Below are positions 31,232-39,288 of a DNA stretch of 64,000 nt, piece after piece (within the stretch, counting starts at the first letter, position 1; every line of letters starts with the position of its first letter). The stretch is from Maniola hyperantus (Eukaryota; Arthropoda; Insecta; Lepidoptera; Nymphalidae). The notes under the pieces were generated by a model that was not told the DNA's origin, ran no database searches, and worked only from the letters and a program-made list of their open reading frames with translations. The translations under genes and the position numbers were made by a program. The DNA lies in assembly GCF_902806685.2 (NCBI RefSeq), contig NC_048538.1:5580001-5644000 (forward strand), written 5' to 3'.

Positions 31232-31671
31232 AAAAAACCAGCCAAGTGCGAGTCAGGCTCGCGCAACGAGGGTTCCGTACTACAGTCATATTTTTTCGAC
31301 ATTTTGCACGATAATTCAAAAACTATGATGCATAAAAATAAATAAAAATCTGTTTTAGAATGCACAGGTGAAGACCTTTCATAATATGATACCCCACTTG
31401 ATATGTATAGTTATCTTACTTCGAAAATAGAAAAAACGAATTATTAGATTATTAATTAGTTTTTAATTTTTTTGTGTGATGTAATCATAAATTCACGGTT
31501 TTCAGATTTTTCCCCGAATGTCTGCTATAAGACCTACCTACCAACCTTTCATAATTTTAGGTCAACGGGTAGTACCCTGTAGGTTTCTTTTCTTGACAGA
31601 CCGACAGACAGACAACAAAGTGATCCTATAAGGGTTCCGTTTTTTCTTTTGAGGTACGGAACCCTAAAAAT
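31232..31671 (+). mobile_element. 'GGTTCCGTA' family, full-length copy
   Basis: It starts AAAAAACCAGCCAAGTGCGAG and ends GAGGTACGGAACCCTAAAAA (440 bp). All middle blocks are present (TCGACATTTTGCACGATAA, ATGATACCCCACTTGATA, GTGATGTAATCATAAATTC). It separates the GATA cluster from the TIL gene. Confidence 0.85.
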
Positions 31672-31743
31672 AACATTTTTACTACAAAACTACCCAAGCT
31701 TGATCAATATGGTAACACATAAACCTAGCAATAGCAATTCGCA

Positions 31744-32055
31744 ATGTTAGCTCACATATTATTTTGCGTAACCGTTTTGATAAGGGTCGTATTGGTGTTC
31801 AGAACCTCAGCCTGTTTGCATAGAAACGAGGAATATTCGCTGTGCGGTTGGAAATGTCCTCCGACTTGTATTAATCTGAGGCTGCTGGCGAAGAGTGACC
31901 GCCTTTGCCCCCTCCGCTGGGAGTGCAGGGTTGGGTGCCGCTGCTCCGCTGGGTACATCAGGGATGAGTACAGCCAAGATTGCGTTTACATACACAACTG
32001 CCCTGGTAAGCAAAGAAGAAAAGATATCCGTCGCGATTTAGAAAATTTGAAATGA
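31744..32055 (+). CDS. Secreted TIL-domain (trypsin-inhibitor-like) protein
   Basis: A 103-residue ORF. The first 23 residues (LAHILFCVTVLIRVVLVF...SA) form a signal peptide. The mature part has ten cysteines in TIL order: CLHRNEEYSLCGWKCPPTC, then LCPLRWEC, GCRCSAGYIRDEYSQDC and IHNC. TIL proteins are usually small inhibitors of serine proteases. The basic tail (GKQRRKDIRRD) is unusual. Just after the last Cys the DNA reads CCCTG then GTAAGC, a possible splice donor near 32007, so the tail could belong to an unspliced form. No TATA box is seen; the start is chosen because it yields the signal peptide. Its place among eggshell-like genes suggests egg or ovarian protease control (inference). 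Confidence 0.8.
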   Translation: MLAHILFCVTVLIRVVLVFRTSACLHRNEEYSLCGWKCPPTCINLRLLAKSDRLCPLRWECRVGCRCSAGYIRDEYSQDCVYIHNCPGKQRRKDIRRDLENLK

Positions 32056-32221
32056 TTAATTTCATAAGGAAATGGAGTGACATGAGACCACCAAGAGACC
32101 TATAGAACTTAAGGAATAACAGACTTAATGTAATTTAAGTGTGTAATTCTGTGGGTGGTGTGGAGTACGGTTTATCAAAATCGGCTTAGTCAAACGCGAC
32201 ATTATATATATTAGTTATTGT

Positions 32222-32283
32222 TTGTTATTTAATAGATTGTTTTATTTTATCAACATAAAATAAAACAATCTATTAAATAACAA
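32222..32283. repeat. Perfect 29-bp inverted repeat, 4-bp loop
   Basis: TTGTTATTTAATAGATTGTT... is mirrored exactly by ...AACAATCTATTAAATAACAA around CAAC. It lies 170 bp after the TIL stop codon, offers AATAAA on the plus strand (in ATAAAATAAAAC), and is followed directly by a Helitron-like copy. Confidence 0.9.
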
Positions 32284-32542
32284 TACTAACATTATAAATG
32301 TGAAAATATGTCTGTTTGTCTGTCTGTCTATCTGGCCTTTCTGATATAGCTTGCCCAGCTGTTTAATCAATTTTGACGAATACAATATGCATTACGGATA
32401 TAGGAGATATTAGGTATACCTCTGTATCTTAGATAGGTAGCCTACTCTTATCCCGAAACATCAAAGAGTTCCCATATAATTTTATCATGTACACCCTTAT
32501 AAAACCCGAATCCACGCGGAAGAAGTCGCGGGTATCATCTAG
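32284..32542 (+). mobile_element. Helitron-like (Lep1-type) copy, diverged
   Basis: It begins TACTAACATTATAAATGTGA, carries TCTGTTTGTCTGTCTGTC, and ends GTCGCGGGTATCATCTAG. Confidence 0.65.
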
Positions 32543-32959
32543 CCTATTAATAACTTCGAAATCAGTTCGGTACTTACAATAAGATATAGAAATAGCTGCA
32601 GAAATTTGCATCATACTGCGAAAGAAACCATCCACCAGAAAACGTTTTCCATTTTCCGATTGAAATTGAACACGGGACCACTTAGTTGTAAGGCAGCTGT
32701 TCGCACCTCTGCGCTATTGAGTTTTCTTCATTATTTACCTACCTATGAAAATCTTATTTTATCTTGGCACAATTTAAAATATTTTACTTTGTGTGTGTAC
32801 CTATATTTATATATTGCATTGCATGAATAATGATATGCTTGTATCAGCAAGTACTAAGCTTACAATTGCGGCCAAATATTGTCGCTAACAATAAGGTTCA
32901 TAATTGTTCATTCATCGATGTTTGTATGTGTTTGACCGAAAAAATGTTGCACAAACATG

Positions 32960-32967
32960 TATAAATA
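32960..32967 (+). promoter_or_regulatory. TATA box of the 33014 gene
   Basis: TATAAATA 54 bp before the ATG. A likely start site lies near 32990 (CCTTCATTAGC). Confidence 0.75.
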
Positions 32968-33013
32968 TGGGCCAAATCACGATCGCGGCCTTCATTAGCA
33001 TCTTGAGATCACA

Positions 33014-33793
33014 ATGGTTGTAATTTGGGTGTGTATTTGTGTTTCGATACTAACTGTATCTTCTGCGGCCCCTATTGCCGAAGATGGGGAACAGGAGTCC
33101 AGGTTTACGAACACGGACAGCGGCCAGATAGACTATCTGCGTGGCAAGAGATTAAACAATAATGTGTACACCATAACGCCATGTGCTGCAGCCGCCGCCG
33201 CCGCCAACAATATGCCAGTTGCGAGGTCACCAGAAATGGAATATGCAAACTTTGTACCTCCAGAGGCAAGGTACTATGTTCCCAGTGCATATTATGATTA
33301 CGCTAATTCAGGCTACGCCGGGAATATGTACAGAGTAGAAGACCCAAGGGAGATATTGAGATACTCAGACACCAATTTTATGGAACAAAATATGCCGACA
33401 GCAAGATTTACTTACAGGACGGCCCCATCTACATACGTGCCTCTTAATACACCAAATATGGGAATCATAAATGGTCAATACAATGTGCATACTGGATCAT
33501 CGGCGCCAGCGTATGGAATATTCCCTAGTGGTAGTCTTGGGGACTGTAGCATGCCAATTCTTTTTAGTTGTACGCCTTCAGTTGTCAGAGGGCAGATGGT
33601 AAAGCCTGAAACGCAAGTATATGGCAGTCCACCATCTTTCTCCACAGGCTCTGTCCCACATCCTAATGTCTATTCTAGTGGCTCGGATGGGCATTATGCT
33701 CAACGAATCCATGTCAATCAAGAACAAGCTATGTATGAAAACTCAGCCCCAGTTAAAGCTACTGCTGCACATTCAAATGAAAAAGCCACGTAA
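33014..33793 (+). CDS. Vitelline-membrane-like secreted protein (259 aa)
   Basis: Single exon. A signal peptide covers about residues 1-18 (ICVSILTVSSA). RGKR at 43-46 is a furin-type site that would release the N-terminal piece. A short Ala run (AAAAAAAN) follows, then a Tyr/Pro/Asn-rich body (YYVPSAYYDYANSGYAGN). The motif GIFPSGSLGDCSMPILFSC then TPSVV places Cys178 and Cys186 seven residues apart, like the Cx7C part of the insect vitelline membrane (VM) domain; the third Cys of the fly domain is absent. In flies such proteins are secreted by follicle cells and cross-linked into the inner eggshell. A TATA box lies 54 bp upstream and AATAAA at 34044. Codon usage looks normal and the ORF is uninterrupted. 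The eggshell role is inferred from the motif and neighbours. Confidence 0.85.
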   Translation: MVVIWVCICVSILTVSSAAPIAEDGEQESRFTNTDSGQIDYLRGKRLNNNVYTITPCAAAAAAANNMPVARSPEMEYANFVPPEARYYVPSAYYDYANSGYAGNMYRVEDPREILRYSDTNFMEQNMPTARFTYRTAPSTYVPLNTPNMGIINGQYNVHTGSSAPAYGIFPSGSLGDCSMPILFSCTPSVVRGQMVKPETQVYGSPPSFSTGSVPHPNVYSSGSDGHYAQRIHVNQEQAMYENSAPVKATAAHSNEKAT

Positions 33794-34235
33794 TTAGTGT
33801 AAACGAGAAATACTCCGCGGAAAAGATGGTGTGATTTAAATCAGGACTTTAGAATAAGTGATGTAAGAAGCTTGCTAATTTTACTATTAAACATTTTATA
33901 AATGTTTTATTTTAGTTACATAAACTAACCTATTTACTATTTTTTAATTGAAAAATTGTAACTGTGTGTTAGGTATTGTGATGTACTAATATGAAAATAT
34001 TTTGTTTTACCAATAGTTTGTTTAGGTACCTACTAAGTTATTTAATAAAGTATATGACACTATTAAGACTTCCCTATGAAATGGTTTTATTATTCCTTAC
34101 CTTAAAATAAATAAAACCCAAAATTAAACTTTGAATGATTTGATTAAGTTGTGAGGTCAAGTGATTAGGGAAATCCGTGCAGTTTTTGTAGTTTTACTAA
34201 CCTAGATGGTTCCTACTAAAATTGAGGGACGGGGT

Positions 34236-34345
34236 GAGCCATTTGCAACAGTGTTTACAGTCGATTACGCTGGGTAAACAATGTTGTCCCAAGGCAATAA
34301 CTGGATGGGTGACCGACCGAGTTTGGAGGTCCGAATTTTGCCTTT
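34236..34345 (+). mobile_element. 5S-rRNA-derived sequence (pseudogene or SINE3-like head)
   Basis: AGTCGATTACGCTGGGTAAAC...TGGATGGGTGACCGACCG follows the 5S rRNA order GTCCGATCACCGAAGTTAAGC...TTGGATGGGTGACCGCC. The last 14 bases around GGATGGGTGACCG, part of the 5S internal promoter, are best kept. The 5' half is degraded and no second copy was found in the window. Confidence 0.6.
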
Positions 34346-34503
34346 TCGTGTTCTCCAAATCTCTGACCCAGACTTGTACTATGTACTTTGTTTTTTTGTT
34401 AAAATCTTCTTAAGATACCTGACCCGTCCAGTCTTAGAGCTGTGCGTTGATAGATCAGTCAGTCAGTCAGTCAACTTTTCCTTTTATGTCAGGTACTAAT
34501 TGT

Positions 34504-34636
34504 ATGATCAACCCATAGCCGGCTCACTACAGAGCACGGGTCTCCTCTCAGAGAAAAGGGTTTTGGCCATAGTCTACCACGCTGGCCATGTGCGGATTGG
34601 TAGACTTCACACACCTTTGAGAACATTATGGAGAAC
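34504..34636 (-). mobile_element. tRNA-derived SINE, 3' part
   Basis: GATCAACCCATAGCCGGCTC through GAGAACATTATGGAGAACT, reverse orientation. It abuts the next SINE in the opposite direction, giving a head-on pair. Confidence 0.75.
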
Positions 34637-34850
34637 TGATGATTGCTTGGTGGCTAGGACGTTCGCCTCCTAATCGGAGGTCGAGGGTTCGATCCCGGGA
34701 ACTCTAACTCTAACTTGAGACCTCTAACTTGAATTATGTGCGTTTTAAGTAATTAAATACGACTTGCTTTAACGGTAAAGGAAAACATCGTGAGGAAACC
34801 TGCATGTCTGAGAGTTCTCTATATAACGCATGTAGGTTTCCTCTATAACA
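34637..34850 (+). mobile_element. tRNA-derived SINE, head and part of body
   Basis: The tRNA-like part has an A-box region (TTGGTGGCTAGGACG) and a B box (GGGTTCGATCCCGGG). The body (TATGTGCGTTTTAAGTAATT, GAGGAAACCTGCATG) stops after GAGAGTTCTC. Confidence 0.8.
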
Positions 34851-35118
34851 TAAAACCCCACTAAGGAAGGATTTTGAAAAGTTCCACCCGATTGAAGCAG
34901 GGGCGGATCAGCTAGTCTAGTACCGTACCGCAAAACCGTTGAATATTTTGAGATTTTGCATGTGGGTTTGTGGTTCGGACAAACTCACGGGGAAAACCTG
35001 CTTAGGTAGGTACCTCCTTAGTTTGTAAATTATAGTTATTAGGACGTATGTCGTATATGTCAATTATGAACATATAGCCGGTAGGTACAGATCAAACCGC
35101 TAGTTCTATAGATTTGCT

Positions 35119-35530
35119 CATAAGAAAGCTCGGAGTCAATCAGCGGGTAATGGACAGAGCTATGGAATTTGCTATTTGACTTGGATTTGATTTGGAATTT
35201 GACTACGTGATCCTACCGTGGTCAAATCAAAAATATGGATACTTATTCGTAAGAGACCAGTAACTGACATAGCTCAACGGGTTACGAAGCTGAAGAGGCA
35301 ATGGGCAGGGCAGGCAATAGACGTTGGTGTCCCAAGATGCTAGAAGGGCGACCTCGCACCGGAAACCCGGAAAGCGCAGCGTTGGAAGATGTGGACTAGG
35401 TGGACAGACAGACAGACAGACAGATCGTAGGGAGCCGCTGGTTTCAGGCAGTGCAAGTGTGTGTGGAAGTCCCTACAAGATACCTATCTAGCAGTGGACG
35501 TCTATCGGTTGACAATGAATGATGATGACC
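35119..35530 (+). mobile_element. C-terminal fragment of a non-LTR retrotransposon
   Basis: The translation in shifting frames gives RVMDRAMEFAI, RPVTDIAQRVTKLKRQWAG and KSLQDTY, matching the end of lepidopteran endonuclease-RT polyproteins (usually '...TDIAQRV.KLKWQWAGH...'). Frameshifts and a CAGA microsatellite (35404-35424) interrupt it. Confidence 0.7.
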
Positions 35531-35598
35531 AACGTATACAGCCCCGCTGGTAGGTACAGCTCAACCCGTTAGTTCTATAAACTTGAGATTTTGCATGT

Positions 35599-35731
35599 TA
35601 TGGTCCGCGACATGTCGAGATGGCAAACGGGGTACGAGGTGGGTGGACGCCCCGCACACCCGCTCGTCACCCGCGCTCGCTCGCACCGTGTAAGCGCGGG
35701 GGCCCTATGCGGATGCCATCTTGACCTGCGT
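35599..35731. mobile_element. GC-rich foldback MITE, copy 3
   Basis: GGTCCGCGACATGTCGAGAT faces ATGCCATCTTGACCTGCG, with GCCCCGCACACCCGC inside. Confidence 0.65.
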
Positions 35732-36021
35732 AAGAAAAGATTTTCAGAAATTCGACCCGAGCGAAGACGGGGCAGATCAACTACTTTTACAATAATTTGT
35801 TTAAGTAATAATAATGAGGTCGCACGTAGCTTCGACGAAGCAAAATACCGATGATGGTATGCGCGGTAGGTAGGCAACCTATTTTGTTAAATCAGCATTT
35901 TCAGTGAAACTTACAAATACCTAAGTATGTGTTTAAAATAATGCAATAATTTTAAGAGCTATAGTTTTCGCTCCCAGATTTACCTGCGTAGGTAAATGAC
36001 TTCACAACCAAACACAGACAA

Positions 36022-36237
36022 AATGATCAACCCATTGCCAACCCACTATACTGAGTACAGGTCTCTTCTCGGAATAGGAAGGGTTTAGGCCATAGTCCGC
36101 CACGCTGGCCATGTGCGAATTGGCAGACTGATGACGAATGACTGTGCCACGAATTAAAAAATGACTACACACACCTTCGAGCAAGTGATATTAAATTGCT
36201 TAAAAGTTAAAACACACATAACCGAGGTGCGTGTCCC
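36022..36237 (-). mobile_element. tRNA-derived SINE, degraded
   Basis: ATGATCAACCCATTGCCAAC, CCACGCTGGCCATGTGCG and CACACCTTCGAGCAAGTGAT are all in reverse orientation. The tRNA head is mostly lost, and about 35 bp of unrelated sequence follows GGCAGACT. Confidence 0.65.
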
Positions 36238-36262
36238 GCGACATTGGCTACTTTTTATCCCG

Positions 36263-36680
36263 AAAAAACCGGCCAAGTGCGAGTCAGGCTCGCGCACCGA
36301 GGGTTCCGTACTACAGTCGTATTTTTTCGACATTTTGCACGATAATCAAAAACTACGATGCATAAAAATATATAAAAATCTGTTTTAGAATGCACAAGTG
36401 AAGCCCTTTCATATGATACCCCACTTGATATCTTACTTTGAAAATGGAAAACACTAGTTATATTAGTTCATGACCCCAATTTAATTTTTTTGTGTGGTGT
36501 AACCACAAATTCTTGATTTTCGAATTTTTCCTTTACTTGTGCTATAAGACCTACCAACCTGCCTTTTAGGTCAACGGGAAAGTACCCTACAGGTTTTTGT
36601 GACAGACACGATAGACGGACAGACAGCGAAGTGGTCCTATAAGGGTTCCTTTTTGCCTTTTAAGGTACGGAACCCTAATA
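36263..36680 (+). mobile_element. 'GGTTCCGTA' family, full-length copy
   Basis: AACCGGCCAAGTGCGAGTCAG to AAGGTACGGAACCCTAA. It appears inserted next to a small Helitron-like scrap (GGCTACTTTTTATCCCG). Confidence 0.85.
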
Positions 36681-36806
36681 ATAATTGTTATTAAAACACC
36701 CCATAGTGGCGTCGTCATATTTTAGTGATGTCGTTGACAAGATATGCGATACCTACCTAGAAAGACATGAGTTTGATACCTAGAAAGGCTTTTTTACGTT
36801 TTCTTC

Positions 36807-37162
36807 TATACTAATATTATAAAGAAGTAAAGTTTGTAAGTTTGTTTGTAGGAAGTCATCTCTGGAACTACTGAACCGATTTTGAAAATTATTTCACCAG
36901 TAGAAAGCTACATTATAGTGACATAAGTCACATAGGTTATATTTTATCTAAATATATAAAACGTAAAGGTGACTGACTGACTGATCTATCAACGCATAGC
37001 TCTTTGCTTGCTATTGGACGGATCGGGCTGGGCATGCAGATAGCTATTATGACGTCAACATCCGCTAAGAAAGGATTTTTGAAAATTCAACCCCTAAGGG
37101 GGTAAAATGGGGGTTCGAAATTTGTGTAGTCCACGCGGACGAAGTCGCGGGCATAAGCTAGT
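36807..37162 (+). mobile_element. Two overlapping Helitron-like fragments
   Basis: A copy of the 'CTAATATTATAAAGA' type (36810-36940) runs into a second type with a GACTGACTGACTGA tract, GGACGGATCGGGCTGG and the end GTCGCGGGCATAAGCTAGT. The second type recurs at 48441-48665. Confidence 0.6.
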
Positions 37163-37368
37163 TTTTAATTAAATCCCTGAGATCCCTACGAAAATGGTAA
37201 TTGATAACCTACCCGTGCGAAGCCGGGCCGGCTCACTAGTTAAAAATAAATGAAACAGAAATCACCGATCGAAGCGGTATCTGTCTGTTTATCTGTCTAT
37301 TTATCAGAACTTCTAAGTAGGTAATGTATGGGGAGATATATTGGACAAGTTATGTATGGGTATATAAA

Positions 37369-37680
37369 AAAGCGTGATATCCTAGTGGTTAGGACGTCCG
37401 CCTTCTAATCGGAGGTCGGGGGTTCGATCCCGGACACGCACCTTTAACTTTTCGGAGTTATGTGCGTTTTAAGTAATTAAATATCACTTGCTTTAACGGT
37501 GAAGGAAAACATCGTGTGGATGCCTGAGAGTTCTCCGTAATGTTTAAGGCCATTATAGTTTGTGAAGTCTACCAATCCGCACATGGCCGGCGTGGTAGAC
37601 TATGGCCAAAACCCTTCTCACTCTGAGAGGAGAACCGTGCTCAGTAGTGAGCCGGCGATGATCATGATGATTTTGATGAT
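37369..37680 (+). mobile_element. tRNA-derived SINE, full length
   Basis: The best copy in the window. It has a tRNA-like head with A box (TATCCTAGTGGTTAGG) and B box (GGTTCGATCCCGG), a body (CTTTTCGGAGTTATGTGCG, TTGCTTTAACGGTGAAGG), a 3' core (CATGGCCGGCGTGGTAGACT, GTAGTGAGCCGGCGATG) and a GAT repeat tail. About 310 bp. It is not a tRNA gene: there is no CCA-side acceptor stem. Confidence 0.9.
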
Positions 37681-38073
37681 ATAAAAAACCTAAAACTTCT
37701 GTTAAGATGCAATCAATATTCAGGGGTTAGTTTATAGACTTGCAGTTTCGTCTTTCTGCAGTGTCATTTCTAAAATTCGAACCCACGAATATCACGGTAG
37801 GTATCGCGAGCGTACAACTCTTTTACGCAGACCAACACATATTAATTGTAAAGTAAAGCAATTTATTTTTACTTTTACTGTAAAAGTAAAATATACCTGC
37901 ACACCATATAAGTACATCTATTATATTATACGTACGTCTATCTATACTAATATTATAAAGAGGTAAAGTTTGTAAGTTTGTTTGTAGAGGTAATCTCTGG
38001 AGCTATTGAACCGATTTTGAAAATTCTTTCACCAGTAGTTAGCTACAGTATTCCTGAGTGACAGATATATACA

Positions 38074-38515
38074 TTTTTAGGGTTCCGTAACTGAAAAGGA
38101 AAAACGGAACCCTTATAGGATCACTTTGTTGTCTGTATGTCAGTCTGTCGGTCTGTCAAGAAACCTACAGGGTAGGTACTACCCGTTGATCTAGAATCAT
38201 GAAATTTGGCAGGTAGGTAGTTATTATAGCAGACATTCGGGGAAAAATCTGAAAACCGTGAATTTGTGGTTACATACCACAAAAAAAAAAATTGTGGTCA
38301 TGAACTAATAATTAGCATTTTCAATTTTCGAAGTTAGATAATTATGTCAAGTGGGGTATCATATGAAAGGTCTTCACCTGTACATTCTAAAACAGATTTT
38401 TATTTATTTTTATGCATCATAGTTTTTGAATTATCATGCAAAATGTCGAAAAAATACGACTGTAGTACAGAACCTCGTTGCGCGAGCCTAACTCGCCCTT
38501 GGCTAGTTTTTTTTT
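38074..38515 (-). mobile_element. 'GGTTCCGTA' family, full-length copy
   Basis: TTTTTAGGGTTCCGTAACTG to CGCCCTTGGCTAGTTTTTTT. It lies beside a Helitron-like fragment (37941-38060). Confidence 0.8.
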
Positions 38516-38576
38516 GTTTTAAATATTGATCCCTGCGAAATATGTAATAAAGCTACCCGTTCGAAGCCGGGTGTCT

Positions 38577-38910
38577 AGTATATTATAAATACGAAGCGAA
38601 GTGTCCGCCTGTCTGTATGTCTAGCTTTTAACGGTCCATCTGTTTAACCGATTTAGACGAAATTTGATAGGTACAGGGAGAGTTTGCATCTCGGGGAAGG
38701 ACATAGTCCGCACTTTTGGTCCCGGAAAACGGGATTTTTACTAACCCTAAATACACATGGACAAAGTTTCGAGCATAGGTACTTGATATAGTTGTAGCTT
38801 GCATCCTGGAGACGGATATAGACTACCTTTTTATCCCGGAAAATTATAGAGTTCACCCGGAATTCACCAAACCTAATTCAGGCGTACAAAGTCGCGGGTA
38901 TCATCTATTA
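38577..38910 (+). mobile_element. Degenerate Helitron-like element with a repeated core
   Basis: ATATTATAAATACGAAGCGA... and GTCGCGGGTATCATCTA mark the ends. The block 'GCATC-GGGGA-GGACATAG...' occurs twice (38688 and 38813). Confidence 0.6.
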
Positions 38911-39236
38911 CCTACTAAATAAAGTAATTATACAAAATAGTATATCCTTAGGTATTATTTGTTTATAGTACTTAATAGATAGGTATCTTAATTAATATGA
39001 GTACATTTAAATAGAAATCATTTGAGGAAAACCATGGGAAAAGGCAAGTTTTTCGATTAAAATAGATATCTAGCTATAAAACATGAATTCTTGATAATTT
39101 TCGTGATCTCTTCAAGAACGCTGTGGTTTAGAATTTGTTTCCGATATGCGGAAAACGTCACCTCAGCATTGCCTGTTTGTGAGCGATATCACGTTTCGTT
39201 TTATATCGACCTGCGTAGGGGTACATTATATTTTTG

Positions 39237-39242
39237 TATAAA
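39237..39242 (+). promoter_or_regulatory. TATA box of the 39289 gene
   Basis: TATAAA 52 bp before the ATG at 39289. It lies inside the 5' extension of the open frame, showing that the extension is probably promoter and 5' UTR. Confidence 0.75.
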
Positions 39243-39288
39243 TGCTCCGAAGATTGTGTCTCAACATCATATCCATCACAGCTGCGCA

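Larger units (their letters stand above)
32056..33013. other. Spacer between the TIL gene and the first VM-like gene
   Basis: It contains the perfect hairpin at 32222-32283, a Helitron-like copy (32284-32542) and the promoter of the 33014 gene. The section 32545-32940 has no feature I can name. Confidence 0.6.

Noticed and set aside
34236..34345. Functional 5S rRNA gene
   Set aside because: The 5' half and 3' end do not match, and the stem pairing cannot be formed.
37369..37440. tRNA gene suggested by A and B boxes
   Set aside because: The same sequence recurs with a common 3' body and GAT tail at many sites, so it is a SINE head.
39091..39288. 66-codon N-terminal extension of the large VM-like protein
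   Set aside because: The frame is open, but it has a TATA box inside it and the signal peptide begins only at 39289.
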